This document shows, piece by piece, positions 18,038-26,894 of a stretch of 56,528 nt of DNA. Within the stretch, counting starts at the first letter, position 1, and each line of letters starts with the position of its first letter. This stretch comes from Staphylococcus rostri (GTDB taxonomy: Bacteria; Bacillota; Bacilli; Staphylococcales; Staphylococcaceae). The position numbers and the translations under genes are program-made. The notes beneath the pieces are model-generated. The model did not search any database. It had not been told where the DNA came from and worked only from the letters and a program-made list of their open reading frames with translations. The stretch is from contig NZ_PPRF01000023.1 in the NCBI RefSeq assembly GCF_002902145.1, positions 1 through 56,528 of the forward strand. Reading direction: 5' to 3'.

Positions 18038-18125
18038 CTAGCACTATACAGTATAAGTAAAAGGAGTATATCTATTTTCTTACTAAATATCAACATTAAT
18101 TTACACCACAACCATAACCAACTAG

Positions 18126-18184
18126 CGAAAAAGCGGTACGCACATATACCCAAATATGTGTGTACCGCTTCTTTATCTCTATTA
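18126..18184. repeat. 59-bp terminator repeat, copy 2
   Basis: Near-identical to 17314-17372. It ends with the nrdF stop codon and supplies the nrdIEF operon terminator. The region 18038-18125 between the 68-aa ORF and this repeat holds no recognisable feature. Confidence 0.9.
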
Positions 18185-19150
18185 AAATAAAAAGTCTTCG
18201 TCACGTAATGCTTCTACATTCAATGCGAGTGTATAACCGTCACCTTTTACTGAGAAGAAGTCATGGTTTTTCGTCGTTGTATCCAAGGCGTTTTCGATAA
18301 TCGGATTGAACTCACGCTCTTCAAAATATGGCTCAAATCCTAAGTTCGATAACGCTTTGTTACCGTTATAGCGAACGTAATTCAATACGTCTTCCGCTAA
18401 GCCAATCGGTTCATATAAGCTACGTGTGTATGATTCTTCATTCGCATAAAGTTCTTCCAACAACTTGTACATTTCACGATCTGCACGTTGTTTTTCACTT
18501 TCTGACAGCTCGTTTCGTAAACTTTGTGCATCCAAGCCTGTGAAAACACCGTGAATCGATTCATCCAATAAAATCTTACGGATGATTTCGCCAGACGTTG
18601 TCATACGTCCTTGACCCGCTAAATATAACGGATAGTAGAAACCAGAGTAGAATAAGAACGTCTCTAAGAACACGCTTGATACACGCGCCATATATTGATC
18701 GTAAATAGACGCTTCTGGTTTCCATAATTTATGATAGTTACCGACAATCTTTTCAGACTTGAACTTTAAATGCGGTTCTTCTAGCACCCATTTGTCTAAC
18801 AGTTCATTCGTCTCTCTAGATGGTAATAACGTTGTAAAAATGTGCGAATAACTTTTGGCATGGATTTGTTCCATCATTCCCATAAAAGAATAAACCGCTT
18901 TTTTACGTAAATCTTTCGTATGCATCATAATTAACGGCATACCGTCATCTGCTTGGTGCGTATCAAGTCCTGTTAAACCCGCTAACGCCTTTTTGAATGC
19001 ATCTTGCTCTGCTTCTGTTAAAGTCTTCCAACTTGCAATATCTTTTGAAACTTTAAATTCTGTTTCCACCCACATCTGCGCAATGTTTTGACGCCAAAAC
19101 ATATTCGTCATGTCTTCTTGTGTATTCCAATTAACAGCAATCATTGACAT
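18182..19150 (-). CDS. nrdF: Class Ib ribonucleotide reductase beta subunit NrdF
   Basis: NrdF carries the dimetal (Mn or Fe) tyrosyl-radical cofactor used by NrdE to reduce ribonucleoside diphosphates. The 322-aa protein has the metal-ligand helices (EEPHLKFKSE, LLDESIHGVF), TTLLPSRETN, and the C-terminal acidic tail that docks on NrdE. AGGAGA is correctly spaced for ATG 19150 (MSMIAVNWN). It is the last gene of nrdI-nrdE-nrdF and is separated from nrdE by 168 nt that contain a stable hairpin. Confidence 0.96.
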   Translation of the reverse strand: MSMIAVNWNTQEDMTNMFWRQNIAQMWVETEFKVSKDIASWKTLTEAEQDAFKKALAGLTGLDTHQADDGMPLIMMHTKDLRKKAVYSFMGMMEQIHAKSYSHIFTTLLPSRETNELLDKWVLEEPHLKFKSEKIVGNYHKLWKPEASIYDQYMARVSSVFLETFLFYSGFYYPLYLAGQGRMTTSGEIIRKILLDESIHGVFTGLDAQSLRNELSESEKQRADREMYKLLEELYANEESYTRSLYEPIGLAEDVLNYVRYNGNKALSNLGFEPYFEEREFNPIIENALDTTTKNHDFFSVKGDGYTLALNVEALRDEDFLF

Positions 19151-19191
19151 AAAAAATCTCCTATCTATCATTTTTCCAACACTCATCTATA

Positions 19192-19240
19192 CGAAGTCCG
19201 ACAGCAATCTTATTTGCTAAAGATGCTGCCGTCCGCTTCG
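19192..19240 (-). other. Hairpin between nrdE and nrdF
   Basis: CGAAG pairs with CTTCG at the base and GCAGCATCTT with AAGATTGCTG near the top, around an AT-rich loop, with internal asymmetry. No T run follows on the minus strand, so it is not a standard terminator. It could set transcript stability or the NrdE:NrdF ratio. Confidence 0.55.
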
Positions 19241-19318
19241 AATATGTGAATAGAAGTAATCCCTCACTACTATTCATTGTCACTTTTAACCTTGCTATTT
19301 ACAATGCATGGCGCATGA

Positions 19319-21424
19319 TTAAATTGCGCAACTTGTACATTCTTCAACACTCAATAACTTGTTACGTGTGTAATACAATGATTTAAGTCCTTTATGATGT
19401 GCATAGACATACAGACGTGCCAATTCACGTGTTGAAATATCAGAGTTTACGTATAAAATCGTTGAGATACCTTGGTCAATATGCGTTTGAATCGTCGCAA
19501 TCAAATCGATTAACTTCATTTGATCTGTATTGAACGCTGACTTGTAGTACCACATTGTTTGTGGTGACAAGAACGGCATTGGGTAGAATGTCTCAGCATT
19601 ACCATACGTACGACGTTCAATTTGATCGACAATCGGCATGACAGAGCTTGTCGCATTTTGTACGTAAGAAATACTTTGTGTTGGCGCAATCGCTAAACGA
19701 TATGCGTGGTATAAACCGTATTTCTTAACATCTGCTTCTAGTGCACGCCAATCTTCTTGTGTTGGAATCTGATGTGGTGCAAATAGTGCTTGTACTTTGT
19801 CATATTGTGGCAAGAAGTCTTCTGACGTATAACGTTCAAAATAACGACCGCTTGCATAGTCTGATAACTCAAAGCCTTTGAATGCTTCGCCGCGTTCTTT
19901 CGCAATCTGCATTGAACGTTCGATTGAATAGTAGTTCATCATCATGAAGAATACGTTCGCAAAGTCTTTCGCTTCTTCTGACTCATAGTTAATTTGGTTT
20001 TTCGCCAAGTAACCGTGTAAGTTCATCACACCAAGACCTACTGAATGCAATTCGCTGTTCGCTTTTCTTACACCCGGCGCATTTTGAATGTTCGCTTCAT
20101 CACTCACAACTGTCAAAGCGTCCATACCCGTATGTACAGAATCTCTGAATTTATCTGATTCCATCACGTTCACGATATTCAATGATCCTAAGTTACATGA
20201 AATGTCACGTTTGATTTCATCTTCAATACCATAATCGTTAATAATAGATGTTTCTTGAAGTTGGAAAATCTCCGTACATAAGTTACTCATCTTAATTTGA
20301 CCGATATTGCTATTCGCGTGTACACGGTTCGCATTGTCTTTAAACATCAAATACGGGTAACCTGATTGCAATTGTGTCTGCGCAATCATATTCAGCATCT
20401 CACGTGCATCTTTACGTTTCTTCATAATGTTTGGATTTTCAACAAGGCGATCGTAGTACTCATCGATGTTAATATCATCCAACGTCACACCATACTCTTG
20501 TTCTACCGTGTGTGGCGCAAACATATAGAAGTCCTTACCTTCTTTTGCTAAATCGAAAAACTTAGACGGTACAATTAAACCTGTTGAAATTGTTGATAAA
20601 CGCAAATCTTCATCCGCATTTACCTTTTTCGTATCTAAAAATTCTTCCACATCATAATGGAAAATGTTTAAATAAACGGCACCGGCACCTGGACGTTGAC
20701 CGAGTTGGTCTGCATAGCTAAAGCCACCTTCAAGTGCTTTTGCAACAGGTAATACCCCTTTTGCAACGCCTTTAATGCCTTTAATCGCTTCACCACGTGC
20801 GCGTAGCTTAGATAAGTTGATTGCGACACCGCCACCAATCTTACTCAATTGTTTCGCCGTAGAGTCGATAAAGTTGATAGAATTCAAGCTATCATCTACT
20901 TCTAATAAGAAACATGACACTAATTCCCCACGTCTTGCTCGACCAGCATTTAAAAACGTTGGCGTCGCCGGTTGATAGCGTTGGTCAATCATCGCTTGGA
21001 TAAAGCGTTTCGCAAGTGCTACGTCACCCTTCGCTAAGTACAATGATACGATTGTCACGTGCTGATGATAATTCTCGAGATATTGTGATTTATCATTCGT
21101 TTTAAGTGCATAATCTTTATAGAACTTACTTGCGGACATATAGCTTGCAAAGCGGAATGGTAATGCATTCGCGAAGTCCATAATATCTGTCAACTGTGGT
21201 TCAGTATAGTCGTTGAAAACATTGTAATAAAACTGATTTGCCACTAAAAAGTGAAGGCGGGCAAGCTCGTTATCAAAGTGGACTGTTTTGTCGTGAATCT
21301 CTTCCAAGTATACGTTTAATGCTTCTTGGTCTTTCTCCAAATTAAAAAAGCCACTCTCATTGCGTTTCGTTACTTCATTATTTAACTCAATATGATTGTA
21401 ATGCTTCTCTTCCATAGCTTTCAT
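19319..21424 (-). CDS. nrdE: Class Ib ribonucleotide reductase alpha subunit NrdE
   Basis: NrdE is the catalytic subunit making deoxynucleoside diphosphates from NDPs. The 701-aa product shows the expected blocks: [20 protein letters not shown] with active-site cysteine, [28 protein letters not shown], and a C-terminal CTSC redox pair fed by a NrdH-type redoxin. There is no N-terminal ATP cone, as is normal for class Ib. ATG 21424 overlaps the 3' end of nrdI by 38 nt, indicating translational coupling; AAGGTGG precedes it. Confidence 0.97.
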   Translation of the reverse strand: MKAMEEKHYNHIELNNEVTKRNESGFFNLEKDQEALNVYLEEIHDKTVHFDNELARLHFLVANQFYYNVFNDYTEPQLTDIMDFANALPFRFASYMSASKFYKDYALKTNDKSQYLENYHQHVTIVSLYLAKGDVALAKRFIQAMIDQRYQPATPTFLNAGRARRGELVSCFLLEVDDSLNSINFIDSTAKQLSKIGGGVAINLSKLRARGEAIKGIKGVAKGVLPVAKALEGGFSYADQLGQRPGAGAVYLNIFHYDVEEFLDTKKVNADEDLRLSTISTGLIVPSKFFDLAKEGKDFYMFAPHTVEQEYGVTLDDINIDEYYDRLVENPNIMKKRKDAREMLNMIAQTQLQSGYPYLMFKDNANRVHANSNIGQIKMSNLCTEIFQLQETSIINDYGIEDEIKRDISCNLGSLNIVNVMESDKFRDSVHTGMDALTVVSDEANIQNAPGVRKANSELHSVGLGVMNLHGYLAKNQINYESEEAKDFANVFFMMMNYYSIERSMQIAKERGEAFKGFELSDYASGRYFERYTSEDFLPQYDKVQALFAPHQIPTQEDWRALEADVKKYGLYHAYRLAIAPTQSISYVQNATSSVMPIVDQIERRTYGNAETFYPMPFLSPQTMWYYKSAFNTDQMKLIDLIATIQTHIDQGISTILYVNSDISTRELARLYVYAHHKGLKSLYYTRNKLLSVEECTSCAI

Positions 21425-21785
21425 CAAAATTAACCACCTTCTCTTTAAACTCCAAAGTATCTTTCAAAGTGCCGTGCAACTCAAACTTCATCAGTAACGG
21501 AACGTCATACGTTTGTGAGATTGTCACACCCGCTTTCGCAAAATTATTTCCCCAATTGCGATTGCCGCTTGCCGCTACACCTTGTATCCATGTGCTATTC
21601 TCAGCTAAAAACTGTTCAACAGGCGCTGGAACTTCTCCAAAACCAATCGTTCCTGTTACTAAAATAAAGGGTTCTGAAATCTTTTCAGAGGCGTTGGCTT
21701 CTGTAATTTCATATATATCTTCTAATTCTGTTCTTTTAAGAAATCGTCTAACATTGCCTGTAAAAGAATAAAAAACAACTTTCAT
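21387..21785 (-). CDS. nrdI: NrdI flavodoxin-like activator
   Basis: NrdI is an FMN protein that supplies oxidant for assembling the Mn(III)2-tyrosyl cofactor of NrdF. The 132-aa product starts [15 protein letters not shown], the flavodoxin phosphate-binding loop, and has the [17 protein letters not shown] and [15 protein letters not shown] motifs that hold FMN. It is first in nrdI-nrdE-nrdF. A roughly 245-nt leader separates it from the predicted NrdR-controlled promoter. Confidence 0.95.
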   Translation of the reverse strand: MKVVFYSFTGNVRRFLKRTELEDIYEITEANASEKISEPFILVTGTIGFGEVPAPVEQFLAENSTWIQGVAASGNRNWGNNFAKAGVTISQTYDVPLLMKFELHGTLKDTLEFKEKVVNFDESYGREALQSY

Positions 21786-22031
21786 AAAAATGACCGCCTT
21801 TCAAACGCCATCTCTTAACAGTGCGTTATGACTCTCGATATTCACATTCCCCAATTGTACTTCATAGGTTCAATCAAAGTACCAAAACACGAACATACAT
21901 TTCGGTTTCGTCCAAATACTTTATGTCGATAAGCCACGATATCTTTTATATCAACGTTATTCGCTTACCGAACAATTACGCGATATGAAACGTGTATACG
22001 AATCCATATCATATGTAAGCATCCCCTCTAC

Positions 22032-22060
22032 ATCGTACATACCATATTCAACTTGTACAA
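22032..22060 (-). promoter_or_regulatory. Proximal nrdIEF promoter
   Basis: On the minus strand TTGTAC is separated by 17 bp from TACGAT. It lies immediately downstream of the NrdR boxes, so bound NrdR would block polymerase access. The leader down to nrdI shows no riboswitch or terminator that I recognise. Confidence 0.6.
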
Positions 22061-22061
22061 A

Positions 22062-22109
22062 ACACAATATATAGTGTGTTATTCGTCTGTCGAACACTAC
22101 ATTCTGTGC
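22062..22109 (-). promoter_or_regulatory. Pair of NrdR boxes
   Basis: ACACAATATATAGTGT at 22062-22077 is a near-perfect NrdR box, and ACACTACATTCTGTGC at 22094-22109 is a weaker second box. Their starts are 32 bp apart, about three helical turns, the spacing expected for cooperative NrdR binding. NrdR represses ribonucleotide reductase genes in response to nucleotide pools. Confidence 0.85.
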
Positions 22110-22268
22110 TACATTATACCTAACATATTCTTGAATTAAAAGAGGAAAATATTGAAGTATTACATCTCAACACAGTCAAAAGCAATGGTATCAATATGTA
22201 CAACATTTAAGAAAATTATTTGAACAAATGTGGAGGTTTTTCGCTTGACTTTCTTAAAAAACGATAAC

Positions 22269-22316
22269 AGAACGTGCGTTCGCCTTTTATTATACACCTT
22301 TCTTCTACAAAATCAA
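22269..22316 (-). promoter_or_regulatory. Putative LexA-controlled distal promoter of nrdIEF
   Basis: On the minus strand TTGATT (22311-22316) is separated by 16 bp from a perfect TATAAT (22289-22294). This is followed 6 bp later by CGAACGCACGTTCT (22269-22282), which fits the gram-positive LexA consensus CGAAC-N4-GTTCG in all but one base. LexA bound there would cover the transcription start. The only minus-strand gene downstream is nrdI, about 480 bp away with no obvious terminator between. The rest of 22110-22431 contains no convincing gene. Confidence 0.6.
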
Positions 22317-22431
22317 TGTTCCTACTGTATCATCATTGCAATGATAAAATCAAAAAATTGAAATGTAGCACATCCATTGCTTTTGTGCTACGATAGTTAC
22401 GTTGAAAATTTAGTTATATAGAGGCGATTGC

Positions 22432-23319
22432 ATGAATTCGAAAATGAAAGGCATTATCGCAATCTTAATTTCTGCTATTGGTTTTAGCTTTATGGCAGTT
22501 TTTTTTCGTCTTGCCGGCGACTTACCTGTCTTTCAAAAATCATTAGCGCGAAATTTCGTCGCGATGTTTATCCCCTTGTTTTTCATCTTGAAGTATAAAC
22601 AACCTTTTTTTGGTAAGTTGAGTAGCCAACCTTTATTAATCACACGCTCTATGCTCGGCTTAACAGGTGTCCTACTCAATATTTATGCTATTGATCATAT
22701 GGTATTGAGTGATGCAGACATTTTAATGAAACTCAACCCGTTTTGGACGATTTTACTCAGCTTAATTATTTTGAAAGAACATATTGAACGCTATCAATTC
22801 GTCGCAATGATTGTCGCAATTATCGGCATGTTCTTTGTTGTACAACCCGAGTTCTCGTCCGACGTCTTACCAGCCGTTATGGGCTTATTATCTGGTATTT
22901 TCGCTGCGGGTGCCTATACAGCTGTACGTGCTTTGAGTACTCGAGAAGCGCCATACACGATTGTATTCTACTTTTCATTCTTTTCTGTTGTTGCGTTGCT
23001 ACCATTCGTACTGTTCACATATGAGCCAATGACGCCGATGCAAATCACTTATTTAATCTTTGCTGGTTTATCAGCTGCTGTAGGTCAAATTGGTGTGACG
23101 GTTGCTTATAGTTATGCACCTGCGAAGGACATTTCTATTTTTACGTACGCATCTATTCTGTTCACTGCCTTAATTGGCTTTGTACTCTTTGGCGAATCGC
23201 CGGACTTTTACGCGGTTATCGGTTATGTCATTATTTTGACTGCCAGCTACTATATGTTTGAAGTCGCACGCCGAGCTGCTTCACCTAAGCGTCGCCAACA
23301 CAATCAATCAAAAACATAA
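22432..23319 (+). CDS. EamA/DMT-family transporter
   Basis: A 295-aa integral membrane protein with ten predicted helices arranged as two EamA repeats (about residues 5-140 and 150-280), typical of drug/metabolite transporters. The first repeat starts [22 protein letters not shown], and the second ends in a helix followed by a basic tail. The substrate cannot be predicted. Start 22432 has AGAGGCG upstream. It lies 20 nt before queF and may be co-transcribed with it. Confidence 0.85.
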   Translation: MNSKMKGIIAILISAIGFSFMAVFFRLAGDLPVFQKSLARNFVAMFIPLFFILKYKQPFFGKLSSQPLLITRSMLGLTGVLLNIYAIDHMVLSDADILMKLNPFWTILLSLIILKEHIERYQFVAMIVAIIGMFFVVQPEFSSDVLPAVMGLLSGIFAAGAYTAVRALSTREAPYTIVFYFSFFSVVALLPFVLFTYEPMTPMQITYLIFAGLSAAVGQIGVTVAYSYAPAKDISIFTYASILFTALIGFVLFGESPDFYAVIGYVIILTASYYMFEVARRAASPKRRQHNQSKT

Positions 23320-23339
23320 TTTATAGAGGAGGTCTTACG

Positions 23340-23840
23340 ATGTCTGAAGGACGTTCAAAAGAAGACTTACAAGATATTACATTACTAGGAAACCAAAATA
23401 ACACGTACAACTTTGACTATCGCCCAGATGTCTTGGAAACATTTGATAATAAACACCAAGGTCGCGATTACTTTGTTAAATTCAATTGCCCTGAGTTTAC
23501 ATCGCTCTGTCCGATTACAGGGCAACCTGACTTTGCGACGATTTACATTTCTTATATTCCAAATGTCAAAATGGTCGAATCTAAGTCGCTTAAATTATAT
23601 TTATTTAGTTTCCGTAATCATGGCGACTTTCACGAAGATTGTATGAACATTATCATGAATGATCTTATCGAATTAATGGATCCGCATTATATTGAAGTTT
23701 GGGGCAAGTTCACGCCGCGTGGTGGCATTTCAATTGATCCATATACAAACTACGGTCGCCCAGATAGCAAATATGAAAAAATGGCGGAATATCGCATGAT
23801 GAATCATGACCTTTATCCAGAAACAATCGATAATCGTTAA
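23340..23840 (+). CDS. queF: NADPH-dependent preQ0 reductase QueF
   Basis: QueF reduces the nitrile of 7-cyano-7-deazaguanine (preQ0) to preQ1, the last step before tRNA insertion in queuosine synthesis. The 166-aa protein is of the short unimodular type, with the catalytic cysteine in [11 protein letters not shown] and the substrate/NADPH motif [18 protein letters not shown] strong GAGGAGG precedes the ATG. The upstream enzymes QueC, QueD and QueE are encoded 19 kb away under a preQ1 riboswitch; none is evident here. Confidence 0.96.
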   Translation: MSEGRSKEDLQDITLLGNQNNTYNFDYRPDVLETFDNKHQGRDYFVKFNCPEFTSLCPITGQPDFATIYISYIPNVKMVESKSLKLYLFSFRNHGDFHEDCMNIIMNDLIELMDPHYIEVWGKFTPRGGISIDPYTNYGRPDSKYEKMAEYRMMNHDLYPETIDNR

Positions 23841-23845
23841 ATGAT

Positions 23846-23897
23846 AATCTCGACATATACTGTTGAAACACAAACGGTATATGCCGGGATTTTCTTT
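23846..23897 (+). terminator. Terminator after queF
   Basis: AATCTCGACATATACTGTT pairs with AACGGTATATGCCGGGATT with few mismatches, followed by TTTTCTTTTC. It ends the EamA-queF unit. Confidence 0.85.
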
Positions 23898-24042
23898 TCT
23901 TCTATTAGAAAACATCGACACAATATTTCTGTACGATAACGTCACAAAATTGCATAAATTATTTTTTCAGAATTTTCTTGTTTAAATTAATTAATAGGTA
24001 TAAAATAGTGTTTAACTCTCAAGAAAGGAAAGGGGAAGTATT

Positions 24043-25554
24043 ATGAGCAAACATTACACAAAGGAAGAGATTCTGAACAGTACACCACGTACAGGTTTCT
24101 TCGGGCATCCTAAAGGGCTAAGCACCCTATTCTTTACAGAGTTTTGGGAGAGGTTTAGTTACTATGGTATGAAGGCCATTTTAGCTTACTACATTTATTA
24201 CTCTGTAGCCAAAGGTGGCTTTGGTATTGATCAAGGCGTTGCCCTACAAATCGTTTCTATGTACGGTGCATTGATCTATATGAGTGGTGTGATTGGTGGT
24301 TGGATTGCTGACCGTCTTATCGGTACACGTCACGCGTTATTCTATGGTGGTATTTTAATTATGATTGGGCATATTTTATTATCACTACCGAATAACTTTA
24401 CATTATTATTAATAGCATTATTCTTCTTAATTATTGGTACAGGCTTGTTGAAACCAAATATTTCTTCAACAGTTGGCCTATTATATGACAAGAACGATCC
24501 ACGTGTGGACTCTGCATTTACAATCTTCTACATGTCTATCAACTTAGGTAGTTTGATTTCACCATTAATCATTGGTTGGACACAAATTAACGTTGGTTTC
24601 CACGCCGGATTCGCAATTGCTGCTGTCGGTATGTTCTTTGGTTTACTTACATATTTAATCACAAACAAGAAATATTTAGGTTTAGCCGGATTAGAAGTAC
24701 CTGACCCTTTAACAAAAGAAGAACGTACAAAATTCTTCCGCTTAACAGCAATCGTTTTAATCATTATTGTAGTAGTTGTTATTGGCTTGCAATTAATGGG
24801 TCAACTCAATATTACAAACTTAGCAAACTTTGTAACACTATTAGGTATCGGTTTACCATTGTTCTACTTCATCAAAATGCTTACGAGCAAGAAAACAGCA
24901 GATTACGAGCGCAAACGTGTCTTTGCTTACATTCCGTTGTTCATCGCATCTGTTGCGTTCTGGATGATTCAAGAGCAAGGTTCTACAGTATTAGCACAGT
25001 TCGCTGATACAAAAACACAATTAGACTTAGCAAAAGTAACAGGTGGCTTGATTGACTTCCATATTCCACCAGCTTGGTTCCAATCATTGAACCCATTATT
25101 TATCGTTGTACTTGCGCCAGTCTTCTCAATCTTATGGGTTAAACTAGGCCGTTTTAATCCACCTACTGTAATGAAATTTGCAATCGGTGTATTACTTGCA
25201 GGTATATCATACTTAATCATGGTCGTACCATTATCAGGTGGCGCCGAGTTAATCAATCCATTCTGGTTAGTGGCAAGTTTCCTAATCGTGACATTAGGTG
25301 AGCTTTGCTTATCACCAATCGGTTTATCAACAACGACAAAACTAGCACCAGAAGCATTTACCGCTCAAATGATGAGTGTATGGTTCTTATCTAATGCAAT
25401 GGCTCAAGGTATCAACGCACAGATGGTTACAGTTTATACAGCAATTAGCTCTAACCAATACTTCTTATATTCAGGAAGCATTGCCATCGCAATCGGTATC
25501 TTATTATTCATTGCAACACCATTTATTAAAAACTTAATGCAAGGTGTTAAATAA
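24043..25554 (+). CDS. dtpT: Proton-dependent di/tripeptide transporter DtpT (POT/PTR family)
   Basis: This 503-aa transporter imports di- and tripeptides with protons. It carries the PTR2 signature GFFGHPKGLSTLFFTEFWERFSYYGM, in which ExxERFxYY couples protons, and FYMSINLGSLISPL further on. About 14 transmembrane helices are apparent. AAGGAAAGGGG lies before the ATG. It is a single gene with its own terminator. Imported peptides could be handled by pepT elsewhere in this window. Confidence 0.94.
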   Translation: MSKHYTKEEILNSTPRTGFFGHPKGLSTLFFTEFWERFSYYGMKAILAYYIYYSVAKGGFGIDQGVALQIVSMYGALIYMSGVIGGWIADRLIGTRHALFYGGILIMIGHILLSLPNNFTLLLIALFFLIIGTGLLKPNISSTVGLLYDKNDPRVDSAFTIFYMSINLGSLISPLIIGWTQINVGFHAGFAIAAVGMFFGLLTYLITNKKYLGLAGLEVPDPLTKEERTKFFRLTAIVLIIIVVVVIGLQLMGQLNITNLANFVTLLGIGLPLFYFIKMLTSKKTADYERKRVFAYIPLFIASVAFWMIQEQGSTVLAQFADTKTQLDLAKVTGGLIDFHIPPAWFQSLNPLFIVVLAPVFSILWVKLGRFNPPTVMKFAIGVLLAGISYLIMVVPLSGGAELINPFWLVASFLIVTLGELCLSPIGLSTTTKLAPEAFTAQMMSVWFLSNAMAQGINAQMVTVYTAISSNQYFLYSGSIAIAIGILLFIATPFIKNLMQGVK

Positions 25555-25566
25555 AATACAATTTTT

Positions 25567-25599
25567 AGCGTACAGTCCGAGCGATTGTGCGCTTTTTTT
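25567..25599 (+). terminator. Terminator after dtpT
   Basis: AGCGTACA pairs with TGTGCGCT across an 11-nt loop, followed by TTTTTTT. It directly precedes the first repeat array. Confidence 0.8.
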
Positions 25600-26168
25600 G
25601 GGAGCACTACAGAAATCTCATGCGCAGCAAAGATTTCGTTGTAGTGCCCCGGCAAGGATGACTAGATGTGTGACAAGCCAAGGGCGTAGTCAGACATCAG
25701 TCAGCTACTGCCACTCATATAATTGAATCAGTAAATGCAATAGGTGAATTTAAAGGTATTCTCTATTAAAGAGCAGAAATCTCATGCGTTAGCAAAGATT
25801 TCGTTGTAGTGCCCCGGCAAGGATGACTAGATGTGTGACAAGCCAAGGGCGCAGTCAGACATCAGTCAGCTACTGCCACTCATATAATTGAAGTAGTCAA
25901 TGCAATAGGTGAATTTAAAGGTATTCTCTATTAAAGAGCAGAAATCTCATGCGCAGCAAAGATTTCGTTGTAGTGCCCCCGCAAGGCTGACTAGTTGGCG
26001 GACAAGCTAAAAGCGCAGTCAGACATCAGTCAGCTACTGCCACTCATATAATTGAATCAGTAAATGCAATAGATAAAGCTTAAAGGTATTCTCTATTAAA
26101 GAGCAGAAATCTCATGCGTAGCAAAGATTTCGTTGTAGTGCCCCCGCAAGGCTGACTGTCAGCTACTG
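25600..26168. repeat. Tandem array of ~165-bp structured repeats (array 1, 4 units)
   Basis: The landmark AGAAATCTCATGCG occurs at 25611, 25775, 25940 and 26105, so units are 164-165 bp; the fourth is truncated. Each unit contains a hairpin GAAATCT/AGATTTC, then GTTGTAGTGCCCC or a close variant, and then a variable stem near GACTAGATGTGTGAC...ACATCAGTCAGC. It ends CTACTGCC. Only the first unit begins with GGGAGCACTAC, which can pair with GTAGTGCCCC. No ORF runs through the array. It sits between the convergent genes dtpT and the nucleotidase. The segment 26175-26230 following it is another dispersed repeat, related in inverted orientation to 35383-35430. Confidence 0.9.
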
Positions 26169-26245
26169 CCAAAAGCATTAATAACATCGTTCGGTTCTGC
26201 TCAAATGTTAAACGCTTTTGTCCCACTCCTCACGCTTTTACATTA

Positions 26246-26286
26246 AAAGACACCCTTTCTGAATGACAGAAAAGGTGCCTTTTTTG
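26246..26286. terminator. Bidirectional terminator before the nucleotidase 3' end
   Basis: ACCCTTTCTG pairs with CAGAAAAGGT around a 5-nt loop, with A-rich and T-rich flanks on the two sides. Confidence 0.8.
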
Positions 26287-26288
26287 TA

Positions 26289-26819
26289 TTATTTATTTAA
26301 AAAATATGCTTCAACTTCACGCCAATTGTTAAGACGTTCAAAGTCTGTATTGCCATGATTGTGTGGTGCACTAAACATTAATGGCTTGCCTTTAAAGATA
26401 CCGAGCTGCTTTGGATTATCGTCAATTAAATAATCAGTTGCCGCGATATTTTTACGTCCACAAAAAACGAAATGCTGTGGATCTAAGAATGGAAAATATT
26501 TGCGTAACCATTCGTATTTGTCATGGAACGAAGTCGGCACGTCCATTGCAGCCGTCACAATATACACATCGTAATGTTCGTTCAACTTTTCAACGACTTC
26601 TTGTGCATCTTTAATGACCGGTAAACGTCCGAAAAAGCCATCTTCTGCTAAAATATCACGGACAATGACTGCGTGCTCTGGCATCATATCATAGATCTTT
26701 CTACCAGTGATTTGTTCTACTGTAACACCTAATTGCGTACGACGGTTAAACTCATCTAAAATCGCACCTATCGTATCCGCTAAAACTTCGTCCATATCAA
26801 TTCCGATTGATTCTCTCAT
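26289..26819 (-). CDS. 5'(3')-deoxyribonucleotidase (NT5C family, HAD fold)
   Basis: This HAD-superfamily phosphatase dephosphorylates deoxynucleoside monophosphates. The 176-aa protein begins [16 protein letters not shown], in which the two aspartates of DMDEVLAD are the nucleophile and acid/base. It has a TAAMD motif (Thr of motif II) and [10 protein letters not shown] with the metal-binding aspartates. AAGGAGCG is well placed before ATG 26819; the longer frame upstream lacks a site. It shares no operon with hisC, which lies behind a 75-bp gap. Confidence 0.9.
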   Translation of the reverse strand: MRESIGIDMDEVLADTIGAILDEFNRRTQLGVTVEQITGRKIYDMMPEHAVIVRDILAEDGFFGRLPVIKDAQEVVEKLNEHYDVYIVTAAMDVPTSFHDKYEWLRKYFPFLDPQHFVFCGRKNIAATDYLIDDNPKQLGIFKGKPLMFSAPHNHGNTDFERLNNWREVEAYFLNK

Positions 26820-26894
26820 GTTATCGCTCCTTGTGACTGTCATAACTCTCTTTATTATAGCAAATTGTTGCCATTACGTCCTATCAAGCAATAT

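Noticed and set aside
22145-22255. Protein-like reading frame with several Trp/Tyr on the plus strand
   Set aside because: It lacks an ATG, is bounded by a stop within 30 codons, and lies in the predicted nrdIEF leader of the opposite strand. Might be a relic; not supportable as a gene.
22332-22345. Fur box upstream of the EamA gene
   Set aside because: ATCATTGCAATGAT is a perfect palindrome, but its half-site order differs from the Fur consensus (GATAATGAT/ATCATTATC). No iron gene is adjacent.
25600-26168. CRISPR array
   Set aside because: The repeating unit is about 165 bp with no short repeat/unique spacer alternation and no cas genes. It is a tandem structured repeat.
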